Made by a program: the position numbers and the translations under genes. This document shows, in pieces, positions 39,504 to 49,825 of a DNA stretch of 64,000 nucleotides (positions are counted from its first letter, which is position 1; every line of letters starts with the position of its first letter). The stretch is from Pseudomonas hygromyciniae (lineage in GTDB: Bacteria; Pseudomonadota; Gammaproteobacteria; Pseudomonadales; Pseudomonadaceae): the NCBI RefSeq assembly GCF_016925675.1, contig NZ_CP070506.1, positions 432,501 to 496,500 on the forward strand, written 5' to 3'. A model generated the notes under the pieces. That model was not told the DNA's origin. It ran no database searches and saw only the letters and a program-made list of their open reading frames with translations.

Positions 39504-40198
39504 ACTCGGTTCTTCCAGGCATGTTGGCAGGCACCTTGCTCATTGAGCAGGGTGCGCAGCAGGTTCAGGGCGTGGGGCCACTGGGTCTCGGTGGGTTGGA
39601 CCGTTGCGGTGTGCAGCGCCAGTTGCCATTCGTCGCCTGGGGTCAGCAGCAGGCCCAGGGCATAGGGGAACGGCACATCATCGATCCAGCGCGCGTAGGC
39701 CGGGGGTGGCTGTTCTTCGGTAATCACCAGCAGCACGGCCGGCGCGCCTTCGTTGAGCAGGGCCGCAGCTTCGAGCATGCCATGCTCCAGGCCGTCGCCT
39801 GCCGCTGCCAGGGCGGTCATTTCGCTGGTTTCATTGCGCAGGATCGACCATAGGCCAATCACCGCATTGTGTACCGACAGGCTGAACTGGGTGGGCGACA
39901 GGGGCTGGTCATTGGCCAGGTCGCTGAGGATATCCAGGGTGCGCGGGGTTTCGCCATGACGTGAGACAAACACCAGCGGCAGGTCCTGCAGGCCTTCGGC
40001 CAAGGGCCAGCCGACGCTGAAGGCCATCCGGGCCAGGCGGCTCAGGCGCCGGCGCTGCATGGCCGGCAGGAACGACACATCGGGCGCGGCATCGCTTTGG
40101 GCCAGCAACGTCGGGGCCTGGCACCAGTCGCGCCAGGCATCCACGCTGTCGAGCCCAGGGGCCCAGGCGCGCCATTGGGCGATGTTGAAATTGATCAC
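39479..40198 (-). CDS. apeC: Short beta-ketoacyl-synthase-like chain length factor (ApeC-like), first APE gene
   Basis: This 239-residue protein resembles the N-terminal half of a ketosynthase (family of beta-ketoacyl synthase N-terminal-like CLFs). It has SRHGETPRTLDILSDLAND and SPTQFSLSVHNAVIGLWSI, but no active-site cysteine and no second half with the two histidines. In characterised APE systems ApeC pairs with the KS ApeO as a chain length factor. The GTG at 40198 (MINFNIAQWRAW) fits the family start; the frame is open 138 bases upstream with unlikely sequence. Confidence 0.82.
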   Translation of the reverse strand: MINFNIAQWRAWAPGLDSVDAWRDWCQAPTLLAQSDAAPDVSFLPAMQRRRLSRLARMAFSVGWPLAEGLQDLPLVFVSRHGETPRTLDILSDLANDQPLSPTQFSLSVHNAVIGLWSILRNETSEMTALAAAGDGLEHGMLEAAALLNEGAPAVLLVITEEQPPPAYARWIDDVPFPYALGLLLTPGDEWQLALHTATVQPTETQWPHALNLLRTLLNEQGACQHAWKNRVWNWQRKP

Positions 40199-40285
40199 TG
40201 AGAAGATTTCCCGCCCCTGCGGGCTTCCTTGTGCTGCTGTTTGCCCCGCAATGGCGGGACATGGCGCGATGGCCGAGTGGCGCGC

Positions 40286-40314
40286 ATTATCCCGGTGCGG
40301 TGGGGTTCTAGCAA
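40286..40314 (-). promoter_or_regulatory. Probable sigma-70 promoter of the APE operon
   Basis: On the minus strand TTGCTA (40314-40309) and GATAAT (40291-40286) are separated by 17 bases, matching the consensus at 4 and 5 of 6 positions. The leader to the GTG at 40198 is about 80 bases and holds two short CCCGC/GCGGG hairpins with CAAGGAAG between them, which could be a post-transcriptional control site. The rest of the 348-base gap 40199-40546 holds the divergent parA-like upstream region. No other gene was seen there. Confidence 0.5.
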
Positions 40315-40546
40315 ACTTTGGTAAAGAATTGTTCACGAGGTTTTACAAATTCAGCGAAAAGAATCATCGATTGTCCGCCAATGGCTGTGGGTGTCTGGTG
40401 TCAGGCAGGTCTTTGTTGGTTGGCGTAATACGAGATAGTTATGCGGGATCGATCCTCTGATGCTGTAGTACATGCTTGATCAAGGTAGCGAGCGGGCGCT
40501 TTTGCCCTCTACACTCGGGCATTCATTGATACACGGAGGTTTTTCC

Positions 40547-41317
40547 ATGCGGCGCGTGGTGTTCAATCAAAAAGGCGGCGTTGGCAAATCCAGCATCGCC
40601 TGCAACCTGGCGGCGGTCAGCGCCAGCGAAGGCTATCGAACCCTGTTGGTGGACCTCGATGCACAGGCCAACTCGACCCAGTACCTGACGGGGCTGACGG
40701 GTGACGATATTCCCATGGGCATTGCCGATTTCTTCAAGCAGACCCTGTCATCCGGGCCGTTTTCGAAGAAAAACCAGGTGGATATCTACGAAACCCCATT
40801 CGACAACCTGCACGTCATCACCGCCACCGCAGAACTGGCGGACCTGCAGCCCAAGCTTGAGGCCAAGCACAAGATCAACAAGCTGCGAAAGCTGCTCGAT
40901 GAGTTGGCCGAGGATTACGACCGGATTTACCTGGATACGCCGCCGGCCTTGAATTTCTATGCGGTTTCCGCGCTGATTGCCGCTGATCGCGTATTGATCC
41001 CGTTCGATTGCGACAGTTTTTCGCGCCAGGCGCTGTACGGCCTGCTGGCGGAAATCGAAGAACTCAAAGATGACCATAACGAAGGCCTGGAAGTGGAAGG
41101 CATCGTGGTCAACCAGTTCCAGGCCCGGGCGAGCTTGCCGCAGCAGATGCTCGACGAGTTGATTGCCGAAGGCCTGCCGGTACTGCCGGTGTACCTGGCC
41201 AGCTCGGTGCGCATGCGCGAATCCCACCAGGAAAGCAAACCGCTGATCCACCTCGACCCGCGCCACAAACTGACCCGACAGTTCGTGGAGCTGCATAACC
41301 TGCTGGAAAACACCTGA
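40547..41317 (+). CDS. Orphan ParA-family ATPase
   Basis: This 256-residue MinD/ParA-type P-loop ATPase has the deviant Walker A KGGVGKSS at residues 9-16 with the signature lysine. The switch regions are VDLDAQANSTQYL and YLDTPPAL. The ATG at 40547 is set by GGAGG seven bases upstream. No parB-like gene or centromere repeat is adjacent, so this is not a plasmid-type partition pair; orphan ParA proteins position cellular cargo such as chemosensory clusters or pili. The cargo is unknown. Confidence 0.88.
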   Translation: MRRVVFNQKGGVGKSSIACNLAAVSASEGYRTLLVDLDAQANSTQYLTGLTGDDIPMGIADFFKQTLSSGPFSKKNQVDIYETPFDNLHVITATAELADLQPKLEAKHKINKLRKLLDELAEDYDRIYLDTPPALNFYAVSALIAADRVLIPFDCDSFSRQALYGLLAEIEELKDDHNEGLEVEGIVVNQFQARASLPQQMLDELIAEGLPVLPVYLASSVRMRESHQESKPLIHLDPRHKLTRQFVELHNLLENT

Positions 41318-41340
41318 TCTTAAGGGTGAACACGGTCTAT

Positions 41341-41430
41341 GTGGGAGCTGGCTTGCCTGCGATGACGGTGGGTCAGCTTGCATATCCATCAAGCTGCCCC
41401 ACCGTCATCGCGGGCAAGCCAGCTCCTACA
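41341..41430. repeat. REPIN-like inverted REP pair
   Basis: The arm GTGGGAGCTGGCTTGCCTGC at 41341 pairs with its complement ending at 41430 (AGCTCCTACA), with inner arms ATGACGGTGGG/CCCACCGTCAT. It sits between the converging parA-like and trxC genes. Confidence 0.9.
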
Positions 41431-41433
41431 GGG

Positions 41434-41868
41434 TTACACCCCTTGGCTGCGCAACCAGCTCATCAATTGCGGTAGCGCAAACGCGCCGCTCTGGCGTGCC
41501 ACTTCCCGGCCATTCTTGAACAGGATCAGGGTGGGAATGGAGCGAATCCCCAATTGTGTCGAAAGCTGCTGGTTGGCTTCGCTGTCGAGCTTGGCTAGGC
41601 GACACTTGCCCGCCAACTGCCCGGCTGCCTGTTCAAACACCGGCGCAAACGACTTGCACGGCCCGCACCACTGCGCCCACACATCCACCAGCAGCGGCAA
41701 GTCGCCCTTGATCTGGCTGGAATAGTCGCCCTGTTTCAGTTCAAACGGTTTGCTCAGCAAAACCGGCTGCTTGCAGCGCCCGCACTTTGGGGCATCGCCC
41801 AGGCGTTCGTTTGGGATGCGGTTGAGGCCGTTGCAATGAGGGCAGGGGATTACCAGGGGATCGGACAT
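41434..41868 (-). CDS. trxC: Thioredoxin 2 (zinc-binding N-terminus)
   Basis: This 144-residue thioredoxin has an N-terminal zinc ribbon (CPHC at residues 9-12 and CGRC at 29-32) and the active site WCGPC with Cys68 and Cys71. It also has the cis-proline segment SIPTLILF. TrxC reduces disulfides and is often part of the oxidative stress response. The ATG at 41868 gives the family N-terminus; the upstream open frame is not expected to be translated. Confidence 0.95.
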   Translation of the reverse strand: MSDPLVIPCPHCNGLNRIPNERLGDAPKCGRCKQPVLLSKPFELKQGDYSSQIKGDLPLLVDVWAQWCGPCKSFAPVFEQAAGQLAGKCRLAKLDSEANQQLSTQLGIRSIPTLILFKNGREVARQSGAFALPQLMSWLRSQGV

Positions 41869-42040
41869 GGTGGGATTCCGTTGAAGTTGCCAATGAACTC
41901 TATTTGGAGCCAAGACCGAAATTATCAAGGCTCGGCGGTGGCGACGCATGTGTTCACATTTTTGCCTGTGCGCACGTTTGGCCGCCTACCTAGGCTACGT
42001 ATGCAAGTTTGAGATTGCACCGCTGGTCTGCTGAGCACCT

Positions 42041-42096
42041 ATCGCATATTGCGATAATTTGATGCCGAGACTAACCTCCATAGCAAGATGCGATAA
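42041..42096 (+). promoter_or_regulatory. Candidate HigA operator upstream of higBA
   Basis: The perfect inverted repeat ATCGCA-TAT-TGCGAT lies at 42041-42055. Its half-site TGCGATAA recurs at 42089-42096, just before the higB ribosome site. This layout fits autoregulation by a HigA-type antitoxin. Confidence 0.45.
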
Positions 42097-42105
42097 GGAT
42101 ATTGC

Positions 42106-42393
42106 ATGCGAGTAATCAGTGTGAGACCCATTCGAAATGCCAAGGATAGATGGCCGCACTCAGCCAGTGCTCTGGATGAGTGGTATCGCAAAGTCAGGGT
42201 TATTACCCCGGAGGACTTCGCGGCATTGCGATCTGTCTTTCCTTCAGTGGACAAGGTCGGGTCGTTGCATGTTTTCAATATCGGTGGCAACAAGCTGCGG
42301 CTCATAGCCGTTGTGCGTTACCGCATGCAGCGCCTCTACATTCGGCATGTTCTGGACGATCGCGAATATGACAAGGGCAAGTGGAAGGAGTGA
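42106..42393 (+). CDS. higB: HigB-family toxin (mRNA interferase)
   Basis: This 95-residue basic RelE-fold protein matches the HigB family (MRVISVRPIRN near the start; ITPEDFAALRSVFPSVDKV; YIRHVLDDREYDKGKW at the end). Family members cleave mRNA on the ribosome. AAGGA lies before the ATG. The toxin gene comes first and the antitoxin gene starts 7 bases after its stop, the usual order for higBA. Catalytic residues were not verified by alignment. Confidence 0.85.
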   Translation: MRVISVRPIRNAKDRWPHSASALDEWYRKVRVITPEDFAALRSVFPSVDKVGSLHVFNIGGNKLRLIAVVRYRMQRLYIRHVLDDREYDKGKWKE

Positions 42394-42400
42394 CAGGAAA

Positions 42401-42802
42401 ATGAGCGTATTGATTGAGCAGGCTGTTAAGCACTGGGAATTCGTGTCACCGCTGTTGCGCAAACCCAAAAGCGAGGCTGACTACGATGTGCTGGTCGAGG
42501 CCCTCGATGAATTGCTGGATATTGTCGGGGACGACGAAACCCACCCCCTGATGGGGTTGGTGGATATTATCGGCGACTGGGTCGAGGCCTACGATCTGGA
42601 GCATTGGCCGATACCCGAGGTGAGTGGTGTCGAAGTGTTGCGGTCAATGATGCAGGAGCACGGTTTGACCCAGAGTGATTTACCGGGCGTAGGTCCTCAA
42701 TCGGTGGTCTCTGAAATTCTCAGTGGCAAGCGCCAGCTCAACGTGCGACAGATTCGTTGGCTGGCAGAGCACTTTAAAGTGCCTGTGGATATGTTCATCT
42801 GA
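42401..42802 (+). CDS. higA: HigA-family antitoxin
   Basis: This 133-residue protein has an acidic N-terminal half (DELLDIVGDDETHPLMGLVD). A C-terminal helix-turn-helix follows at about residues 80-125 (LRSMMQEHGLTQSDLPGVGP and ILSGKRQLNVRQIRWLAEHF). It should neutralise HigB and repress the operon. AGGA precedes the ATG at 42401. The gene ends 6 bases before the end of the converging selO. Confidence 0.87.
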   Translation: MSVLIEQAVKHWEFVSPLLRKPKSEADYDVLVEALDELLDIVGDDETHPLMGLVDIIGDWVEAYDLEHWPIPEVSGVEVLRSMMQEHGLTQSDLPGVGPQSVVSEILSGKRQLNVRQIRWLAEHFKVPVDMFI

Positions 42803-42808
42803 AAAGAG

Positions 42809-44320
<1,512 letters not shown>

Positions 44321-47300
44321 TTAGTCGAGTTTGGTCGGCGGAGTGGGTTGTGGCGAGCCGTCATTGGCCGGCTTGTTCAGGGGTTCGATTTCCACCAGTT
44401 TGTATTCCTGGCCGTGCAGGTTCTTCAGGTAAACCTCCATCTGCCGGAACGAAATATTGATGCTCTGCTTCTTGAACTCACGGTTGATAAAGCGGTTGAC
44501 CTCATCGATCACCGGGTTACGGTCGCCCAGGTCGCGCACATGCATGCGCAACTCGTGGTCGAGGGTGCTTTCGCCGAAATTCAGGAAGTACACGTGGGGT
44601 TCCGGGTCTTTCAGCACGCGCGGGTTATCCCTGGCGGCCTTGAGCAACAATTCCTTCACCAGGTCCAGGTCGGAGCCGTAGTCCACGCCAAGCTTGAGGG
44701 TGACCCGGGTAATAGTGTCGGTCAGCGACCAGTTGATCAGTTGCCCGGTGATAAAGGTTTTGTTCGGGACAATGATGTCCTTGCGGTCAAAGTCGGTGAT
44801 GGTGGTGGCGCGGATGCGGATCTTGCTCACCGTGCCCGACAGGTTGCCGATGGTAATGGTGTCGCCGATGCGTACCGGGCGCTCGAACAGGATCATGATG
44901 CCGGAGATAAAGTTGGCAAAGATCTCCTGCATGCCGAAGCCCAGGCCCACCGACAGTGCGGCCACCAGCCATTGCAACTTGTCCCAGCTCACCCCGAGGG
45001 TTGACAGGGTCGACACAAAACCTACGCCGGCGATCACGTACGACAGCAAGGTGGTGGTGGCATAGGCGCTGCCCTGGGCCAGGTCCAGCTTCGACAGCAC
45101 CAGCACTTCCAGCAGGCCCGGCAGGTTGCGCGCCAGGGCAAAGGTGATGCCGATGATGATCAGCGCGCCGAGCATGTCGCCGATGCTGATGGGCACCATG
45201 CTGATATTGGCGCCAGTGCCGCTGGTGTATTCGTACAGGGTGACGTTGTCCAGGTAGGAGAACACCGAGATCAGGTCGGACCAGACCCAGTACAGCGCCG
45301 CGATAAAACCACCGAGCAAGGCCAGGCGAATCAGGCGCATGGACTGCTCGTTGACTTGCTCGATATCCAGGGTCGGTTCTTCGATCACCACTTCGCCGTC
45401 GCCCGCTTCCTTGGCGGCCTGGCGCTTGGCCAGTGCCCGCGAGTACGCCAGGCGCCGTGCAGCAACGCCCAGGCCACGGACGAAGGTGGCTTCGATCACC
45501 AGCCAGAACATCAGCAGGTACAGGGTATTGATCAGGCGGTCGCTGAGTTTGAGCGCGGTGTAGTAGTAGCCAAAGCACACGGCGATAAAGAGCGCGATGG
45601 GCAGCGCGGTAAACGCGACGCCGACGACCTTGCGAAACAGCGAGGCTTTTTCGTGGGTCGGGCTGTTGAGCAACAGGCGGCTGAGCAGCCAGGCCATCAA
45701 CCCATAGCAGGTGAGGACCACGGCGATGCCCAGCACATCATCGGCCAGGGCCGCGGGTTGATGCTCGGCGATGGACACCACGGCCACCAGCGCCAGCACC
45801 ACCAGCCCCAGTTTGCGGATCCAGCCCTGGAGGAATTCGACCTGGGGTTTTTCCCAGCGGAAATGCAATTCGGCCACGCCACCCGGCGCGAGGATCCGGT
45901 AGGCGGTGTAGAACACCAGCCACGCCTGGGCGATTTGCACCAGGGCCATACCCAGGTTGGCGTTCTGCCCACGCGCATCGATTTGCAGGGCGTAGCCGCA
46001 CAGCGCCAGGCCGAGGGTCACGGGCAAGGCCAGGAGGATATTCACCAGGATCGCGATTGGGGTGTGCCACTGGCTGTCACGCTTGAAGTGACCGATATCC
46101 ATGTGGATTTTTTTCAGCCGCTCATACAGGTTGCTGCGTCGCCACAGCAGTGCGCCGATCAGCAGCAGCAGGGGCAAAAACAGCAGCGGCCGCTGGGCCA
46201 GACCGTCGTACAGTTCGCTGAGGCTGGAGGCCCAGGGCAGGGTGTCGACCTGTTTGCTCAGGCGGTTGGGCACGCCTTCGAGCCATTCGACGTCCAGCGG
46301 TTTGTTGCTGGGGATCCAGAACATCTGTTCGTCGAGGGTCGCGCGCAGGCTGGCGGCGGTGCTGAGCAGTTGCTTCTGGTTCAGTTGCAGGGTGATGGAT
46401 TCGTTGAGCAGCGAACTCAGTTCCCGGCTCAGGCGTTCGAGCAGGTCGCTACGGGTCACGGCCAGTTCCAGCAGGGTGCGGCGCAGCTGTGGCGTGACCT
46501 GGTCCTCTGGCTGGTTGGCCAGCAGGTTGTCGACGTAGGCGCTCGGTGAACTGATCAGTTCGCGTTGCTGGTTGACCTCGAATTGGTACAGGCGAATGTT
46601 GGCGATATCGTCGGCCAGGTCGCGATCGACCTTCAGGCGTGGCAAGGCCTGCTTCTGTTTATAGAGGATCTTCGACAGCAGCAGGCTGCCCTTGAGCACG
46701 TTGATCTGCTCGTCCAGGGCCGCATCGCTCTGGGTCACGTTGTCCAGCAGCTGTTTGGTTTGCAGGTTCTGCTGGGTCAGCTCATTGAGCCGGTCAGTGC
46801 TTCTGAGCAGGTAGTCGGAGAGCTTCAGGTTGGCTGCGCTTTCCGTGGCCAGCAGGCTGCTGCCGCCGGCCTTCTGAGCCTCGATGGACTGCTGGGTCAC
46901 GGTCTCTTGGGACTGGGCCAGGCGTTTCTGGTTGATCAGCGTTTGCAGGTCCTGGATTTCCTGCTCCAGGCGCGCGGTTTTTTCCACCGCCAGGTCATGT
47001 TGGCTGTTGCCCAGGTCTTGCAGTTGACTGTTGCCGGCCAGTTCCTGGCGGCGCAACGGGATCAAGGCGTTGAGCGCCGCCAGTTCGGCGTTCAGCAGGT
47101 TGCGCTGGTCGCCATTGAGCGGCTTGCCATTGTCCTTGCCGGCCTTGAGGATGCTGTTGATCTGCTGGATGCGCGTCTGGCTGTTGCTGATTTCGGTCTG
47201 GGCGCGCTCGGGGCGGGTCTGGGCGGCGATGCTCAGGCTGTTGGCGTCGGCCAATTCTTTTTGCAGGTCGCCTTGCTGGGTGCTGCGCTGCACCAGCAGT

Positions 47301-47659
47301 TGTTCGAGCTGCGGCACCGGCAGGCTGGCGTAGCGTTGGGCCACCGGGACAACCTTGGTGCCCTTGAGCCGGGCCAGTTCACGGGCGTTTTCCGTGGTCT
47401 GGCGTGGCGCATCGTGCAATTGGCGCTTGAGATCGCTCAGGCGTTGCTCGTAGTCCTGCTTGTTGCCCAGCAACGTCAAGGTCTGCTGCAAAACGTTTTG
47501 CAGCGCCTTCATGTCGGCGTCGGGTAGTTTGCGATCCGGCAGTTTGTCCAGGGTCTGTTGCACGCTTTCGATGCTTGGCGGATCGGCGGCGAACACGGGG
47601 CTGACGCAGAGACTCAGGCCCAGCAGGGCAGTGGCTAAAAAAGTGCGCAGGATTGTCAT
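44321..47659 (-). CDS. MscK/KefA-type mechanosensitive channel
   Basis: This 1112-residue protein has a signal peptide (cleavage near VFA/ADP) and a long periplasmic coiled-coil domain (about residues 25-480, rich in Gln/Leu). A block of about eleven membrane helices follows, and then the C-terminal MscS pore and beta domain (SVGLGFGMQEIFANFISGIM; GTVSKIRIRATTI; VPNKTFI). The size and layout match E. coli MscK (about 1120 residues), which opens under osmotic downshock. The ATG at 47659 is chosen because the signal peptide follows directly. Confidence 0.9.
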   Translation of the reverse strand: MTILRTFLATALLGLSLCVSPVFAADPPSIESVQQTLDKLPDRKLPDADMKALQNVLQQTLTLLGNKQDYEQRLSDLKRQLHDAPRQTTENARELARLKGTKVVPVAQRYASLPVPQLEQLLVQRSTQQGDLQKELADANSLSIAAQTRPERAQTEISNSQTRIQQINSILKAGKDNGKPLNGDQRNLLNAELAALNALIPLRRQELAGNSQLQDLGNSQHDLAVEKTARLEQEIQDLQTLINQKRLAQSQETVTQQSIEAQKAGGSSLLATESAANLKLSDYLLRSTDRLNELTQQNLQTKQLLDNVTQSDAALDEQINVLKGSLLLSKILYKQKQALPRLKVDRDLADDIANIRLYQFEVNQQRELISSPSAYVDNLLANQPEDQVTPQLRRTLLELAVTRSDLLERLSRELSSLLNESITLQLNQKQLLSTAASLRATLDEQMFWIPSNKPLDVEWLEGVPNRLSKQVDTLPWASSLSELYDGLAQRPLLFLPLLLLIGALLWRRSNLYERLKKIHMDIGHFKRDSQWHTPIAILVNILLALPVTLGLALCGYALQIDARGQNANLGMALVQIAQAWLVFYTAYRILAPGGVAELHFRWEKPQVEFLQGWIRKLGLVVLALVAVVSIAEHQPAALADDVLGIAVVLTCYGLMAWLLSRLLLNSPTHEKASLFRKVVGVAFTALPIALFIAVCFGYYYTALKLSDRLINTLYLLMFWLVIEATFVRGLGVAARRLAYSRALAKRQAAKEAGDGEVVIEEPTLDIEQVNEQSMRLIRLALLGGFIAALYWVWSDLISVFSYLDNVTLYEYTSGTGANISMVPISIGDMLGALIIIGITFALARNLPGLLEVLVLSKLDLAQGSAYATTTLLSYVIAGVGFVSTLSTLGVSWDKLQWLVAALSVGLGFGMQEIFANFISGIMILFERPVRIGDTITIGNLSGTVSKIRIRATTITDFDRKDIIVPNKTFITGQLINWSLTDTITRVTLKLGVDYGSDLDLVKELLLKAARDNPRVLKDPEPHVYFLNFGESTLDHELRMHVRDLGDRNPVIDEVNRFINREFKKQSINISFRQMEVYLKNLHGQEYKLVEIEPLNKPANDGSPQPTPPTKLD

Positions 47660-47729
47660 AGAGACCGGTCGAACAAGATGAAGAATAGGGGGCGTGCTGA
47701 TGGCCAATGGCACACCGTCGCCCCGCAGT

Positions 47730-49472
47730 TTAGAGGAAGAGTCCAGGGGCCGGGCGACTTCCTTCGGGGAATCTGACGCCGACTTTGCCGATCTTGTTCC
47801 CGTCCATCACGGCGACTGTCCAAATGGTGTTGTTCCACTCCACCTGGTCGCCGACGATGGGCGCGCCACCGACCTTCTGCGTGATGAACTGGCCCAGGGG
47901 CATATCCGGATCGATCCCGTCGAGCTTGAGCCCGTACAGCGCCGACACCGCACCCAGTTGGGCGTCGCCTTCGAGCACGAAGTCGCCGAAGAAGCGCAGG
48001 TCCAGGCCCCGTTGCGGTGCCTGGCTGAATAGTTTGCCGAGGGCGGCGAGGTTGTGTTCATGGCCGATCACGCACAGCAGGTCGTCAGCTTCCAGCACGG
48101 TACTACCCGACGGATGGAGCAGTTGCTGGCCGCGAAACAGGGCGGCGATGCGTGTGCCTTCGGGCATTTTCAGCTCGCGCAGAGCGGCGCCGATGCACCA
48201 TTTTTCGGCACCCAGGCGGTAGACGAACAGCTCCCACTCGCTGGTGACGTGCACTTCCAGGGCGGCCCGGGAAATTGGTGCGGGCTCGGGCGGTACCGTC
48301 ACTTTCAAGAGCTTGGCCACCCACGGCAGGCTGGTGCCTTGCACCAGCAACGACACCAGCACGATAAAGAACGCCAGGTTGAAATACAGCTGGGCGTGGG
48401 GCAGGCCCGCCATCAGCGGGAACACCGCGAGAATGATCGGCACCGCGCCACGTAGGCCGACCCAGGCGATAAACACTTTTTCGCGGCCATGAAAGGCCTT
48501 GAACGGCAGCAGGCCAACCGCCACTGACAGCGGCCGGGCAAACAGGATCATCCACAGCGCCAGGCCCAGGGCCGGCAGGGCGATGGGCAGCAGGTCATGG
48601 GGCGTGACCAGCAGGCCCAGCACCAGGAACATACCGATCTGCGCCAGCCAGGCCATGCCGTCGAGCATATGCAGGATGCCGTGGCGGCTGCGCACCGGAC
48701 GGTTGCCGATCACCAGGCCGCACAGGTACACGGCGAGGAAGCCGCTGCCGTGCAGGGCGTTGGTCAAGGCAAAGACGAACAGGCCACCGGCGATCACCAG
48801 GATCGGGTACAGGCCGTTGGCCAGGTTGATCCGGTTGACCAGTTGCAGCATCAACCAGCCGCCGCCCAGGCCGATGATGCCGCCGATGCCGAACTCGCGG
48901 ATCAGGTGGGTCAACAGGCTCCAGTGCAGGCCCGTCTGGCCGCTGGCGAGCATGTCGATCAGGGTCACGGTGAGGAACACCGCCATTGGGTCGTTGCTGC
49001 CGGATTCGATTTCCAGGCTGGCGCTGACCCGTTCGTTCAGGCCCTTGCCGCCCAGCAGCGAGAACACGGCGGCGGCATCGGTGGAGCCGACGATGGCACC
49101 GATCAGCAGGCCCTGGATGATATTGAGGTTAAACAGCCAGGCCGCCGCCATACCAGTGAGGCCGGTGGTTATCAACACCCCCACGGTCGCCAGCGACAGG
49201 GCTGGCCACAGTGCCACGCGAAAACTCGCGACCCGCGTGCGCAAGCCGCCATCGAGCAGGATCACTGCCAACGCCAGGTTGCCCACCAGGTACGCGGTCG
49301 GGTAGTTATCGAAAATGATCCCGCCGCCATCGACGCCGGCGATCATGCCCACGGCCAGGATGATCACCAGGATCGGGATCCCCAGGCGGGACGAAAGAGA
49401 ACTCACCAGAATGCTCGCACTTACCAGCAACGCGCCGATCAAGAACAGGCTGTTGATGGTCGTCGCATTCAA
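47730..49472 (-). CDS. nhaP2: K+/H+ (Na+/H+) antiporter NhaP2/CvrA type
   Basis: This 580-residue CPA1 antiporter matches NhaP2 closely over its whole length ([52 protein letters not shown]). The C-terminus has a TrkA-C domain and a CorC/HlyC-like domain. The ion-binding ND pair is in GSNDPMAV. The start is a TTG at 49472 with GGAG seven bases upstream; E. coli NhaP2 starts at the same place. It lies 70 bases upstream of the mscK-like gene, so the two osmotic-stress genes may be cotranscribed. Confidence 0.93.
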   Translation of the reverse strand: MNATTINSLFLIGALLVSASILVSSLSSRLGIPILVIILAVGMIAGVDGGGIIFDNYPTAYLVGNLALAVILLDGGLRTRVASFRVALWPALSLATVGVLITTGLTGMAAAWLFNLNIIQGLLIGAIVGSTDAAAVFSLLGGKGLNERVSASLEIESGSNDPMAVFLTVTLIDMLASGQTGLHWSLLTHLIREFGIGGIIGLGGGWLMLQLVNRINLANGLYPILVIAGGLFVFALTNALHGSGFLAVYLCGLVIGNRPVRSRHGILHMLDGMAWLAQIGMFLVLGLLVTPHDLLPIALPALGLALWMILFARPLSVAVGLLPFKAFHGREKVFIAWVGLRGAVPIILAVFPLMAGLPHAQLYFNLAFFIVLVSLLVQGTSLPWVAKLLKVTVPPEPAPISRAALEVHVTSEWELFVYRLGAEKWCIGAALRELKMPEGTRIAALFRGQQLLHPSGSTVLEADDLLCVIGHEHNLAALGKLFSQAPQRGLDLRFFGDFVLEGDAQLGAVSALYGLKLDGIDPDMPLGQFITQKVGGAPIVGDQVEWNNTIWTVAVMDGNKIGKVGVRFPEGSRPAPGLFL

Positions 49473-49570
49473 AGGCAGTACTCCGGCAATAAGGCGAGGC
49501 GCAGTCTGACCATGCAGTCTGCGTGCCAGCGATTCTAACCTGTGCAATTGCTGCGCTGTCAAAAAGCTTT

Positions 49571-49810
49571 TGTAGGAGCTGGCTTGCCTGCGATGGCAGC
49601 GCCTCGGTGATTCAGGCTCACCGCGGCGCTGCCATCGCAGCATAGGTATCTACACAACTTGGCCGCAACGCCTAAATCCAGGCAGAGAGGGCTGTTGTGG
49701 CGAGCGGGCTTGTCGGAACGCCGCATCGCCCGCTCGCCACAGGAGAGTTCGTCAGTTTCTGAAAAGTTGTGTAGATACCGATGGCCATCGCAGGCAAGCC
49801 AGGTCCTACA
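49571..49810. repeat. Nested REP element, copy 1 (three palindrome layers)
   Basis: The 353-base gap 49473-49825 is filled by this repeat. The outer layer is a REP pair (TGTAGGAGCTGGCTTGCCTG at 49571; facing arm ending 49810). Inside lies a 135-base unit, 49645-49779, with terminal inverted repeats GGTATCTACACAACTT and AAGTTGTGTAGATACC. That unit encloses a third palindrome of a different REP class (TTGTGGCGAGCGGGCTTG facing CCCGCTCGCCACAGG). The same unit recurs at 54198-54420. Confidence 0.8.
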
Positions 49811-49825
49811 GGGGGTGACTGTATT

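Noticed and set aside
22553..40336. A wholly new class of gene cluster
   Set aside because: Gene content matches the known aryl-polyene class. The unusual parts (halogenase-like enzyme, fused ligase-dehydratase, lyase, REP-interrupted lolA) are reported separately.
40547..41317. Plasmid-type parAB partition locus
   Set aside because: There is no parB or parS-like repeat nearby, and the gene has a backbone position.
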